Below are positions 32,526 through 45,300 of a stretch of 64,000 nucleotides of DNA, piece by piece. Each line of letters opens with the position of its first letter. Position 1 is the first letter of the stretch. The notes below the pieces were generated by a model. The model was not told the DNA's origin and ran no database searches. It was given only the letters and a program-made list of their open reading frames with translations. The position numbers and the translations under genes were made by a program. Origin of the DNA: Blumeriella jaapii (taxonomy: Eukaryota > Ascomycota > Leotiomycetes > Helotiales > Drepanopezizaceae); contig VWND01000067.1 of NCBI GenBank assembly GCA_009599575.1, positions 620,001 to 684,000 of the forward strand, in the 5' to 3' direction.

Positions 32526-34423
32526 AAAAATAATTAATATTAATATTTTTGATTATTAATTCGGAAACGAAAGTTCCGAAAGTTTTTTTTTCGTATTAAA
32601 TAAGTCCGATTTATATATATATATTTTTTTTGTATTAATATTAGCATTTTTTACAAGCGCAAAACTAATAAAATACGATTCGTAATTTTTAATAAATCCG
32701 TTAAAAATATTTCCGAAAAAATAAACGATTAATTCGAAAAAAAGAAAGCGGCAAAATTATTTTATTTAATTACCGGCGAATTCGAAGGATTTATTACCGG
32801 CCGATTTTTCAGTTTATTATTTAGCAGCCGAATTACAAAAAAACGATTTAATAATTTAGCAATCGGAATTTAATTTTTATTAAAAAAAAAAAAAATTTAC
32901 GAAATTTTACGCAATCGAAAAAAAGCTATAGCTTTCGATTTTACCGAAATAAGCTAATTTAGTTTTAACGTTACGTTTATTATCGATATTAAAATCGTAT
33001 TTTACGAAGCTTAGCAAAAAAAAACCTTTTCAGTTTCTAAAACTTTTTAAAATAAAATAATCGAAATATTAAAAAAACGAATTAAGCAAGGGATTTTCGA
33101 ATTTTGCCACGGCCTATATAAAAACAAATGATTTATTATTACGAAAAAAAAAAAGCATTTACAAATTTATTATCGCAATCGTCGAAATAAACAAAATAAC
33201 GATACGAAACGCTTACGTATTATTTAACGTCGATTAATTTTTAAACGAATTCGCAAAACTAACGATCGCTTTTTTTTTCGATTTGTTTTTAAACTACGAT
33301 TATTTAATGCTTAACCTACGATTTCGAAATATAACGGCAATTTAAATTTTAATCGCTTTGCTGCGTATAACGAAAATATTTATAAAAACTATTAATTCAA
33401 TCGCTTAATTTGTAAAAATCGTATATAAAATTTTTATAATTTGTATTTTTGATATTGCTTTTTTTACGTTAACGAAGTCGGAATAAAAAGTTTTAAAATT
33501 ATATTATAATAATAAAAAGATTTTTTTGAAATTCGACGTTATATAATAAAATATATTTAAAACATCGATAAAATTATAATTTGCTTCGAAAAAGCCAAAA
33601 CTATTATTAACTTTCGATTAAAATTTTGCATATCCGAAATAAATATCGTTGGTTATATAATTATCAACGTTAATCGCTATTTTTAACGAAAAAAAAATTA
33701 AAAAAATATGTGAATAAAAAAAGTATAAAAATATTACCGAAACTTAAATTTTTATTAGCGTTGTGATTTATTATCGCAATTAAATTAAATCTTTTTTTAA
33801 AAAGCTGTATTTATTTACGTTATAATAAAAAAAAATCGATTTCGTTAAAAAAAAAAAAAAATTAAAGCTATAAAAATTTTTAAAAACAATTTTTTATCAG
33901 CTTTATCGTTTATACGGATCGATTACAACCCAAACGCAAAAAAAATCATTTTAATTATCGACGCTAATATTTTCGATTAAACAATTATATTATAATGAAT
34001 CGACGAAAATAAAAAACGATATTTTTTACGATTCGAAAACGGTTTATAATTTTCCGCGGAAATACGCTACGATATTATTAAACGAAAATATCGAGGCGTT
34101 TTTTTTAAAAAAAAAAACGAATTATATAACGTATATTTTATTTTAAAAACAAACGCAAAAGTTTTTATCGATTAATTAAATAAAAAAATTAATAATTTAT
34201 CAAAAACATTTGTTATTAATTAAATAGCTTAAATAAGATTTATAAATTTCGAAATCAAGCATATTAAAAAAACGATTAATTTAATTGCAAACGGCTTTTT
34301 CAAATGAAAACGCTTTTATCCGTTTGATTTCGCTAAATAAAACGAATAAAATATCGACGAATAAATCGCTAACAAAATCGGCTATTTCGCTATTTACGAT
34401 TTGAATTTTACAAAGCCGAAATT

Positions 34424-34456
34424 ATTCGCGTTGCTATTTCGGCTGGCACCGCGATT
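34424..34456 (+). repeat. 33 bp insert, D RNase H-IN linker, first copy (D2)
   Basis: ATTCGCG...GCGATT, 33 bp, orthologous to 26385-26417. Confidence 0.65.
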
Positions 34457-34487
34457 AAAAAAATATTAGTTTTTGGGCCGAAAAAGC

Positions 34488-34520
34488 ATTCGCGTTATTA
34501 TTTCGGCTGGCATCGCGAAT
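34488..34520 (+). repeat. 33 bp insert, D RNase H-IN linker, second copy (D2)
   Basis: ATTCGCG...CGCGAAT, 33 bp, orthologous to 26448-26480. Confidence 0.7.
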
Positions 34521-36424
34521 GAATTTAATCGAAAACGATCGGAATAAGCCGATTAACGACGAAAATAAATTTTTAATCGATAATTACGAAACCCAAGATT
34601 TTTATTTAATTATATATTATTTAATTATTTTGTTGAAATTATTTAAAGTATTAAATTTATTAATTTGAAACATTTAAAAATTAAACTTTCGATTATATTT
34701 TAATTAATAAAAAATTGTATAAAATAAAAAATAATATATATTAAAAACGCTGGGTAATAAATAATAAAACCGATAAATTTTAAATTATAAAAAAAGCTTA
34801 CGAAAAAGTGTTTTATAAAAAGGCTAAAGCTATTTATTACCGAACTAAAAACGATTTTTAATAAAAAAATACTTCGAAAATTATAAAGCTTTCGTTAAAA
34901 ATTACAATTTTTATTAAAAATAAAAGCTTGGCCGAAAAAAAAATTTATTATATCCGACGTGATTTTTTAAAGTTTAAAAAAAAGTTAATTTCGATATTAT
35001 ACGCGTATCGATTATCGACCGCGAATATATATGCTTTGTATTCGCTATCGACGATTTATTTAAATAATTTAAAAAGCGATTTTTTCGAAACGCTATTTCC
35101 GAAGTTATAACGATTTTTTTTTAAAAAACGTTGTATATCGATACGGTTTGCTTAGCAAATTAAACGTCGATAATAAATCCGAAAATAAAAGCGTTATCGA
35201 AATTTTTATAAAAAAATACGGCATTTAACGTATTTAAATTTCAATTTATAATTCGAAAAGCAACGGATTCGTTAAACGAAATTATAAAAATATTTTCGAT
35301 GGTTTTTAAAAAGCTATTCGAAAAGGTTATAAACGTTAGTCGCGGAAATTTTCGAAAATGCTTTTTGCTATACGTATATACATATACGCTTTTGTTAAAA
35401 TAATTTCATTTTTTATTTAATACGGCAAAAACGTTCGATTGCTTTTGAAAAAAAAATAGCTTATATAAAAATTTTATAACGTAATTAAAATAAAAACGAA
35501 AGCAAATTTATTAATAATAAAATTTAAATAATTAAATTACCGCGATATAAATATTAAAAAATAATTTTTTAAAAAAAAAGTATAAAAAAGCAACTAAAAA
35601 AGTTTAAAATAAAACAAAAGTTTTAAAAAAAACGTGAATTAAAAAAAAAGATTTGATTTTAATTTACGACGTTTATCGCGCTATTAATAAATCGGCCGAT
35701 ATTAAGCTAAATTATAAATGGCTCGGATTTTACGAAGTATACGAAACCGAATTAAACAAAAGCTATTACAAATTTACGAAATTCGATAAAACGAAATTAA
35801 AAGAAACGTTCGCCGCTAATCGGTTAAAACAATTTTATAAAAAAAACTAATAAATTTATTTTTTAAATTCTGATTTAAATACCGATTTCGATTTTAGCGA
35901 TTCCGACGACGATTCCGACTAAAGCGATTATATTTCTAAAAAAAAAAAACCTTTTAAAAAAATCTGAAAACGACCGGACGATAATCCCGCCGCTAAAAAT
36001 ACGATTTAAATCGTGATTTTATTTATAACCGAAAAAAAAATGCATTTAAAATTGTTTATTAATTGTTTTATTATTTTATTACTTATTGTTTTTCTTTTAT
36101 TATATTTTATTTTATTATTTTTGTTTTGTTTTATTTGTATATAATTTAATTATTTTGTTTTATAAATAAATTTTTTTTTTTTTTTATTTTTTAAAACACT
36201 TATTATACTTTTTTTTTAATTATACTTTTGTTTATTAAAATAAAACCTTTGTATATATTTAAGCCGTATATTTAATATATTTATATTGCTTATACGTTTT
36301 ACGAAAACTATTTTCTATGCATTTTATTATTTACTACTTTTTGCACTGTTTATTTTTTTCGTTGTTTTAAACAAAAGCTTGCTTAAATAATTATAATTTT
36401 TAAAAAAAACAATATACGGATTTT

Positions 36425-37133
36425 TGTTACGATCCTGGCCTGGCTACTGGTAGTTGCTAATAGTAGTTGCCAATAGTATAATTGCCAATAGTATGGTTGC
36501 CAGTAGTATGATTGCTAATAATATTGGATTAAGGTTTGGGCACGGACCATTTCGGCCCTTAGGCCTCGCGCTAAATCACGTAACTTATAAGCGCAATTCA
36601 TTATATATAAAATTCGCGATTCCGAGCATTTTAGCTCGGTGTTTTTTTTTTAATTTATATACGTATCTTTTTGTCAGGAACCAACATCACGTGTATAAGT
36701 CAGGTGATCCGCCAAAACCCTCTGCCTTCTACCAACCCTCGAATAATATTTTTTGCGGATAGGCCGTAGGGGCCGGATAGTACTGTGAAAGCTGAAAATG
36801 ATATTTAAGTAAAACACTTTATAAGAATGATTGCTAAGGAACCAGTTATTAAGGTTATATTAAGAAGAATTAAAAAAAGGTCGGAATAAGGGCTGGAAAA
36901 GCATACTAAATGGGGTTCGCCTGGTTTCCTGGGAAATACTTTTCTCGAGGGCTCCACCCCTCCTTTTGTACTTATACGCGCCTTCTACTAGAGATGTAGA
37001 AGGTAGAGATCAGTCTGACTATCAACCCAACCTTATTTGAGCTCTATTGTCTGAACTAGTGTTTCCCTGCCTTTCAATCCTTACACTTTTAATTTATATT
37101 ATTCTTTTGATTATTTTTATACTAGCTATAATA
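36425..37133 (+). repeat. 5' LTR of A2, split by a solo B LTR
   Basis: Left part 36425-36671, right part from 37086 to 37133 after the inserted LTR. The start carries about six degenerate units of the 15 bp minisatellite. It keeps the CCGAGC...GCTCGG hairpin. Confidence 0.88.
36672..37085 (+). repeat. Solo LTR of family B
   Basis: TGTCAGGAACC...CCTTACA, 414 bp, flanked by a 5 bp duplication CTTTT (36667-36671, 37086-37090). No internal B sequence is present, so it is the scar of LTR-LTR recombination. It is the least mutated B LTR and gives the unmutated TG start. Confidence 0.93.
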
Positions 37134-37159
37134 TAAAAAAAAACCAAATAATTTTCGCT

Positions 37160-38756
37160 AAAAAGCTTTGTATTTACGATTAAAAACTCGATCTGCTTTT
37201 GCAATTCGAATTTTTTTCAGGCCGCCCGTACCGACGTTTATTTATCGGTGCTTTAATCAAAACTTTTTTTATATTAATTTTGTTTTTAAAAAAAACTAAA
37301 AATTTTTTTTTTATTAATTCGATTTGCTTTTGCAATTCGAATCGCTTCTTTTTAATATTATAATATCTTATGCTTTTTTTATAAATCGACGCGGCATCCG
37401 AGAACGAACGCAATTCGTACGATTCGGCTTCGAATCAGCATTTCTATTTTTTGCTTTTGCCTTTAGCGCTTTCGAATTTCCATTCGTTCCAAGTTTTTTC
37501 GACGATTTTAACAGCGAATTTTTATTTTACAACTTTTCTATTAAATTATAATTATCTGCTGAATCTTTTCGCTTTATTATCGAACTTAAAATCGAATTGT
37601 ACGACGCTGATATTTTAATATTTTTAAACCGACGAGTATTTTCAAACCGATTATTTAATATATTTGCCAACGCTAAAAAATTTATTACGGCTAAATAATT
37701 TTAAATCGCTTAGATAATCGCTTAAATCATCGCCGCCGTTCGTTTTCCAGCTTTCGTTAATATCGCTCGCGACGCTTTTTTTCTATTTCGAATTTCGCGC
37801 GCTTTTACGACGAATTTTAAATTAATTCTCGAATATTATTTTTCCGTCTTCGATTTAACCATCTTTCGAATCGAATTATTTAAAATCAAATATTTTTGCT
37901 ACGCTTTCAGCGATTATTAAAAAAAATTAAATATAACGTATAAAAAATAAATATAAAATTGTTTATTAAAAAATATTTAAAAATTTTTATATAAAATATA
38001 AATTAAATCAAAGCATATTTTAAATATATTATTAAAAAAGCAAAAACTATTATTTTAAAACATTTGAACTTCGAATTTCATAATCAAACTTAATCGGCCC
38101 GAAACGTTTTTCGTATTTTTAATCAGCGCTTTTTTAATTATAATCGCGTCCAATCTGCCAAATCGCAATATAATAAGCTTTATATAAATAATAATTAAAT
38201 TTATAATAATTTTTATTTTTTATTTATTCGCTACGCAATTATTAACAAAATTACTAAAAACCGTTAATTTAAAAATATATGCGAAAAATTTATTTTTATT
38301 TTTAAATACGATTTCCGAATAAAAAAGTATAAAATAAATAATAATTATACTGTTTAAAACGAATTTTTGGCCGTTGCGAATAAAAAGTTACGCAATATCC
38401 GAGCTAAAAAAATAGCTTTTGCCCGTCGCATAAGCTATTTTTTTTTGTTATAACTTTTGCCAATTAAGATTTTAAGCGTATTTCCGGTATTTTTAAAGTT
38501 TTTTAACGTTTTATTTTTTTTTAATTTTTTTTGTTCGCATAGCTTTTTTTTTTTTTAGCAAAGATTTTTACGAGCGTATAACTGTTATTTCTGCCATTTC
38601 CGGTTTTTCCCGTTTAGCTGCGCGTTTTTCTAGCGCTTGTTATAATTGCGGCAAGCCCGGCCATTTCGCAAATATTTGCTCCGACGCTAAGCTTAATCGC
38701 AAAATCGCCGAAATAGCTATCGACGAAAAGCAAAACGATTTGTTAAAAAACTTTTA
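37160..38756 (+). pseudogene. gag: A2 gag with intact CCHC knuckle
   Basis: Collinear with A1 gag (for example RFGFESA and FPFVPSFFDD near 37430-37510). Many stops. The knuckle C-x2-C-x4-H-x4-C (CYNCGKPGHFANIC) is complete at 38638-38679, and the following segment to 38756 (NRKIAEIAIDEKQND-like) ends at a TAA. Supplies the ancestral state for the Cys lost in A1. Confidence 0.8.
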
Positions 38757-38889
38757 AGCCGTGGCAAAGATTTTTATTATAATAAAAGATTCGATTTGTA
38801 AAAAGATTGAAAATTTAATCAGCGCTTTTTAATAAAAAAACGATAGTTTTTAGTTTTTATAAAATTAATACGCAATAAATTATATATTA

Positions 38890-39200
38890 AAACATTTGCA
38901 TATATCGATAGCGGAGCTAATATTTTCGGAGCGATTAAAATTTTTTTAACGTATTAATTTTTTTAACGTTTCGAAATAAATTTTATTCGGCTGCATAAGC
39001 TTATTATATCCACCGGTTATAATAGCGAGCCGGAAAAACTTATTTTTTTTGCTATTTTTCTTTTTTTTACGATTAACCGACGTCGTGTAAATTTTTTTTT
39101 TTTAATTATAAACTTAAGTTTTATCGACGTTTTTATTAATCGCAAATTTTTATAATATTACGATTTGAAACAAGCGTACGGCCAAGAAAAAAACAAAATA
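38890..39200 (+). pseudogene. A2 protease region
   Basis: Active-site loop YIDSGANIFGAI with DSG at 38907-38915, then the same flap sequence as A1. Broken downstream by stops. Confidence 0.75.
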
Positions 39201-39890
39201 AAATAGCTATTCGATATGTCCGTTATTTTTTATTTTAACGAGCAATTGTTCGTCGATTTTAATTAACGAAAAAAGCCTAAAATGCTTAGTCGCATATATT
39301 AAAAAAATGCAAACAAACGAAACAGCGCAATAAAAATTTTATATACTTTTGCTAATATTTTTACAACGATTAAAAAAGTTTATTTAAATTTTAAAACTGG
39401 TAAACTTTTTATATTTATACGAAATTTTAAAAGCAATTTATATAAAATAAAAAAGTTTTTTATTAGCAGCTTTAAACCGATTAAGCCGGTTTTTCCAATC
39501 GTGTTAATTACTTTTTTATTTTTAATTGCAATATTAGCTGTATTTCCGCTTTTGCATTCAGCGTTTTACAAATACGTTACGAAAAACGAATACGAGCCGC
39601 GAAAAAAAAAGAATTATTATTATCCAGCGATTGCACGTTTATTGCTTTTATACATAATATAAATAAAAAACGTTTTCGCCGTGCGAAGATCGCCGAGTCT
39701 GAAAAAGTTATATAGCTCGCGGTAATAAAAAGCATTTCCGTTCCCGACGCTTTGCAAGCCAAATATAACGATAACGTAATTTTTATAAAAAAGCTTTTTC
39801 CAGCTTAATATTCGGAATTCGAAAAACTTTTTTATAAACAGAAAAACGATAAGCTCGCTTTCCGCCGTTCCGATATAAATTACAAAATAC
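39200..39890 (+). pseudogene. A2 Pol linker
   Basis: Counterpart of the A1 linker ORF 626-1222; strongly decayed. The minus-strand ORFs here (39577-39892) are antisense shadows. Confidence 0.6.
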
Positions 39891-39899
39891 ATTTTACTA

Positions 39900-40980
39900 C
39901 GGAAAATACGCTTTTTATAAAACCATTTAAACGCTTTACGAATAAACAGCTTATAAAAATCAAAAGTTATATTTTCGATAATTTATACAAAAGCTTTATT
40001 AAATTTTTTAATGCTTTTTTCGCCGCTCCGATTTTATTTATTTAAAAAATCAAACGGTTTTATACGCTTATATATCGATTATCGTAAGTTTAACGATTTT
40101 ACGAAAAAAGATTTTTATTTTTTGCTTTTAACGAAATACTAGCGCGAATTATTAAAGCCAAAGTATTTACGAAAATTAATATTTAATAAGCATTTAATCG
40201 AATCCGGATATTCGAAAAATTTAAAAAACTGATCAGCTTTCGCATCCGATATAATATATACAAATATAAAATCTTTTCGTTCGGTTTTATTAATAAGCTC
40301 GTTATATTTCAACGTTTTATTAATAACATTTTTATAAAATATTTAAATAATTTTTATTCGGCGTATCTTAACGATATTTTTATTTACTCCGCGAATAATT
40401 TAAAATATAAAATTTATATTAAAAAAATCTTATCGATCTTAAAAAAACACAGCCTAAAAGCTGATATTAAAAAATGAGAGTTTAATATTACGAAAACCAA
40501 ATTTTTAAATTTCGTTATTAATATTTAAAATATTAAAATAAATCCGGAAAAAATCGCTATAATTAAAAACTGGCAATATATAACGAATATGCGAAGCGTG
40601 CAAAGTTTTTTAAGCTTTTGCAATTTTTACAAACGTTTTATAGCCGGCTATAATCGTATTTGCCGCCCTTTTACTGCTTTTATAAGCAAAAACGTTTTTT
40701 TCGTATTCGAGAAAAAACAGAAAAACGTATAAAAAATATTACGCAAAACCCTGCTAAATGCTTTTATTTTATATTATTACGATTCTTATAAGCAAACGCG
40801 TCTGAAAACCGACTTTTCTGATAGAGTAATAGCTGACGTATTATCGCAATTATAAAAAAATAATTTTTAATACCCGGTCGGTTTTTTTTTTTTAATTATA
40901 ATCGACGCCGAATTTAATTATTCGATTTACGACAAAAAGCTTTTCGCTATTTTTCGCTTTTTTAAAAATTATAAGCCGAA
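39900..40980 (+). pseudogene. A2 reverse transcriptase and RNase H
   Basis: RT blocks SFGFIN..., then the catalytic loop YLND (40364-40375; first Asp is Asn as in A1) followed by IFIYSANN. The FLNFVINI block and the connector follow to about 40640; RNase H remnant with TDFSDRVIADVLSQL near 40810-40850 and DKKLFAIF near 40930. Confidence 0.8.
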
Positions 40981-41329
40981 GCTGTTAAGCGTTTAAAAAA
41001 ACGTATATATATATATCGATCACCGCGCTTTGAAATATTTTATAATAATTAAAAACTTTTCGGCCCGATAAGCCCGATAAGCCGAGTTTTTCGCCGATTT
41101 TTATTTTATAATTATATACCGGTCGGAAATTATTAATACGTTCGTTGATATTTTTTTTCGCAAAAATCAAAATATTTTTTTATTAAAAACACGATAGCGA
41201 GCAGTTCGAAAACAGCAAATACTTCCAAACGATAAATTAAATTTTCAGATTTTGATAAAAAATAACTGTTAAAAGCATAATCACGCTGGCGCTTATAAAA
41301 ATAGCTTCCGATAAGCACGATAACGATAA

Positions 41330-42700
41330 TATTTTTTCCGAAAAAAACAGCGAAAACGAAAAAAATAAAATACTTATAAAAAAACTCGCAAACTTAATTT
41401 TCGTAATCGCATACGATATATATAATTATACAATTATAAACGATTTGCTGCAAGCTAATAAAAACTTTTTTTTTTCGAAGCGCAACGAATGCAAACCCGT
41501 AATTATAACTTTAATTATTAATTGCGACAAAACAAATTGTTTTTCCAAAGCAAATTAATAATATTTTTAAAACCTTCCGAATTGCGAATTTTTTTAATCC
41601 GATATATCCACGAACAGTTTTGCGTAATATACGCTAAAATAAAAAAAATAAAACTTTTAATCGGTCGCAAATATTATTAAAAAGCTATAAAAGCAAATAT
41701 ATAACAATACGTTTCGAATTATCGTTGCATACGAATAAAAGCTAGGCGCGACAAAACCCCGGGCTTTTTAAAACTTTTATTTATATCCAGCAAGCTTTAT
41801 TAATATTTAACGATAAACTTTACGAAGCCTTTATTAAACGAAAATAATTACGATTTCGCTTTCGTAATAATAAATCGTCTGTTTAAAAAGTTTTTATTAA
41901 TTTTTTGTCATAAAACTATTATAGCGAAAAAACTGGCAGTTTTGTTTTTAATTTATTAAATACGCTATTTCGGCATGCCGAATTTAATTATTTCGGACCG
42001 AAAAGCTTAATTTATTTCGGTTTTTTAACAAAAACTTTGCCGCATATTAAAAACCAAAATCAAATTAATTATTGCGTACAATTTTAATATCGATAAATAA
42101 ACCGAAATAATAAATTAATATATTAAGCAACGCTTTCGCTTTTTTTGCTTTTACTACTAAAACAATTGGAAACGCTTTTTACTTTTAATAAATATTATAC
42201 AATTGATTTTGCCGTATAAATTTTTCGGCAACGTTTTTTTTTTTTAAGTTTTAAATAAATACGAAGCTCGTATATTCTAAAATATAAATAATCTTCGTTT
42301 CTTTCGCTCGGCCACCGAAAAGCTTAACCGCGACGAAGCTTTGCATTTGGCCTTCAGAATTAAAAAGATTATAAAATACGCATAATCGTTTATTGCGCAA
42401 TAATAAACTAAAATAAAACGCTTCGCTAATTTGCATAAACGACCGGTGAATTGAAATATAAGCGACGAAGTATTAGTAAATATTTAAAATTAAAAGCTCG
42501 ATCGATTTTTCCGGAAGCTTTTAAATAAATAATACGGCCTAGTTAAAATCGTCGATAAAATAAAAAAAAATTGAAAGCTTAATTTTTTCGCAAATTGGTT
42601 AATTTATCCAATTTTTTATTTACATTCGCTTCGAAAATATATTAGCAATCTTTTACCTGGCCAACGCCGCCCCGAATCAGCTTTTATTTGATTATTTTCT
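41330..42700 (+). pseudogene. A2 integrase
   Basis: Core shows TINF (Asn codon 41816-41818, expected Asp), ISDRKAQFIS (Asp 41996-41998) and TEIIN (Glu 42104-42106) with DD(35)E spacing between the last two. C-domain to about 42650. Catalytic first Asp lost. Confidence 0.78.
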
Positions 42701-42709
42701 GAATAAACG

Positions 42710-43006
42710 AAATAAAAGATCGAAGGAATAATAAGTTCGAAATTGTATAAAAAAGTATTATAATACCAGGTTAATTAAAAAAGCGCTAATAAAAATTTCG
42801 AATAATATTTTTATTCGGACGCTATAACGGCCTTTTATATTTTTTAAGAATTTTACCGATCGCATCCTATCGCCAAAGGTTTTTTACGAGCGTTTTTCGC
42901 ATGGTTGCAAGCTTACAACGAAAACAAAAAAGATTACACGGAATTAGAAAACGATAAATTTATAATTGCAACTGCGAAGACGCAGTTTTTCGAAGAAGAA
43001 GAATAG
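42710..43006 (+). pseudogene. A2 chromodomain and C-terminal tail
   Basis: A KIEGIISSKLYKKV stretch followed by FYSDAITAFYIF and an EFYRSHPIAKG tail matches the chromodomain end of fungal chromoviruses. It ends at TAG with a purine-rich GAAGAAGAAGAATAG tract directly before the 3' LTR. Confidence 0.65.
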
Positions 43007-43234
43007 TGTTACGATCCTGCCAATAATATAATTGCCGGTGGTATTGGAATAAGATTTGGGCACGGATTATTTCGGCCACTAGGCCTCGCGCTAAATCACG
43101 TGATTCATAAGCGCAATCCACTGTACATAAAGTTCGCGACCCCGAGCATTCTAGCTCGGTGTTTTTCTTTCAATTTATATGCGTACCTTTTGGTCCATAT
43201 CACCCTTTTGATCACCCTCAAGCCAGCTGTAACA
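43007..43234 (+). repeat. 3' LTR of A2, short form
   Basis: 228 bp, TGTTACGATCC...CAGCTGTAACA; only about two minisatellite units. Lightly mutated. Confidence 0.9.
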
Positions 43235-43286
43235 AATAATTGCGACAGTATTATTTTACGAAAGCTGTTATATTTCGCTAATAATA

Positions 43287-43505
43287 TTAGTTTAAAAGCA
43301 ATTGCGTAATTTTACGAACGCTGAAATAAGCGGTAAAAATCTGGTCGTGCATTTTTCGTATAAAAGCCAAACGAAAATAATCGACGTTCAATATTATTAA
43401 GCGACCGTAATATAACAGCAAATCGCGTTTAAATATATACGAAATATTATTATCGTCGTTTCTTTTCGTAGCGTTTTCTATAACTTTCTTTCGAAAAGCT
43501 ATCAA
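43287..43505 (-). pseudogene. C3 integrase zinc-domain fragment
   Basis: 72 open codons equal to C2 18160-18380 (MHDQIFTAYFS, SVRKITQLL). The first part of integrase only. Confidence 0.8.
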
Positions 43506-43509
43506 GCTG

Positions 43510-45300
43510 TTAATTATACGATTAGCGTAAAAAATTTGATTAACGATACGAAATACGAAAGAAAAATCAGCTATTTCAACGATAAAAACAGCTATTTCGA
43601 AAGCCGTGGAAAATCGAAATTTTTTAATTAAAAAGCGGTAATCGATTTAATCGGCTCGAAAAAAAGTTTGCAAACGCTAAATACGTTTAAAAAAGTTTTA
43701 GCGGTCGAATTCGCTCGTACAACGTATTAATGCGTTAGCCAAAAGATTATATTTATTTGATTTGTATATAATAAAAAAATTATAATCGGCGAAAAGCTCG
43801 GCTCAGCGTGCCTGTCGAGCGTTTAAAAGTTTAAAAATTATAAAATATTTCAAAGCTTTATAATTAATAATAATTTTAATCTAATAAACTGAATCAGCTA
43901 GTTCAGTACGAAAATTGCTTAAAAATCTTACGATTGCGAATATTTTTTTGTCGTATACGACGTAGTTAAGCTTTGCGAAAGCTATAGTTTTGCTAAAATA
44001 AGCGATTAAAAGCCAGTCGTCGCTATAGAATTGCGAAAGCATAAAAGCTACTACGCCGTCGAAAGCGTTAATTTTTAATATACAAAAAAAGTCTTGCTTA
44101 TAATATTATAAAATTGATATAATAATAAAAGCTAATATAAAAAAGTCGAAATTATTCTGATATTCAAAAATAAAATTATAAAAAACGTTAGCTTTAATTA
44201 AATAAATTAAAAGCTTTGCAATTATATTATAGTTTCGAATAAAACGTCGGTAAAAATTACAAAAACCAAAAAAGTTTTATACACTTTTTATAATAGTAAA
44301 AAGCTTTTAATAAACGATTACGGAAATTTTTTTAAATTTACTTTTAAGCTTTTAAGAAAAATAATAAAACCTAGATAACGGGTCCGAATAATATTAAATT
44401 TAAATTTTCGAATATCGGCCTGTAATTTAGCGTTAGCGAGCTTTTAAAGCATTTTGCGAACGTATATAACGTGTTTTAATAAATCGGACGAATAAATAAA
44501 AACATTATTCAAATATATAATACAAAAATCGTTTAAATAATCGAAAAACGTCGTTTATATAACGTTGGTAAATTGCGGATTTATTAATAAAGCCAAAAAA
44601 TAGCATTTTGCATTTATAAACGCTGTAACGCGTACGAAACGTCGTCAGTTTTTTATTAGCGGAATTTATTCGAATTTTATAAAAAGCTTAACGAATATCG
44701 AATTTCGTAAAAATTCGCGCTTTCGAAAAACAAGCAAAAATTTTATCGATAAAAGAAGAAAATAGCGATTTTTACGAATAATATTATTAAAAGCTCGATA
44801 ATCGATATAAAAACGTAATAAACCGTCGGGTTTTTTAGCGAAAAGCATTAAAGCAGCGAAAAGAGCGGTGGAAAGTTCGATAAAGCTTTTGTTAAGATTA
44901 TTTTACAGATAAGTTTTAATAATCTCGAGTTTTGAAATCGATATTTTTTACAAAAAAGTATATTTCAGCTTTTTTTATTTATAATAAGCTCGATTTTATA
45001 ATCGTAGGGCCGGTAAAAAGCTAGCTCGTTATTAGCGGCTTTAAAAAACACGTGTTCGAAGTTTTTGTATTCCGAAAAAAAAGATTCGAAAAAAAGTTTA
45101 TTCGAAATTAATTTTGCTAAATTAATTAAAAAGATCGAAATCGATATTTCGTTGGTTTTGAAACGTTCGAAAAAACTGTAAAATTAGGTTTTAAAAAAAG
45201 TATTATACGTGAGGTCGTTTAGTATTTTGTCGATTTCGTACAAAAAAATTAAAAATATTTTAATTACTTTTTTTTTTAAAAAAGTAGCTTAAAAACGTAT
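43510..45300 (-). pseudogene. C3 RNase H and RT
   Basis: Follows C2 16500-18130 in reverse. RT start is partly open at 44666-44848 (FAKKPDGLLRFYIDYRAFN). RNase H block near 43915-44080. Numerous stops. Confidence 0.78.

Larger units (their letters stand above)
32100..36424 (+). pseudogene. D2 pol (PR to IN), right part of the host D copy
   Basis: Resumes the D2 protease at GAAG and runs through linker, RT, RNase H, linker and IN in the same order as D1. It lacks the B insertion and so shows the empty target (AAATCCGTTAAAA near 32695). The IN end has an open GPY/F segment at 35653-35850. It stops in the post-IN spacer at 36424, where the A2 LTR begins. It is the most AT-shifted D copy, fitting its age as host of D1. 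Confidence 0.85.
36425..43234 (+). mobile_element. Ty3/gypsy chromovirus A, copy A2
   Basis: LTR to LTR, about 6.4 kb without the solo LTR lodged in its 5' LTR. Genes: gag with intact CCHC, PR with DSG, linker, RT, RNase H, IN, chromodomain. The left flank is D2 and the right flank is C3, and the flanking 5 bp do not match (ATTTT and AATAA), so the element is probably a recombinant of two insertions. More decayed than A1. Confidence 0.88.
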
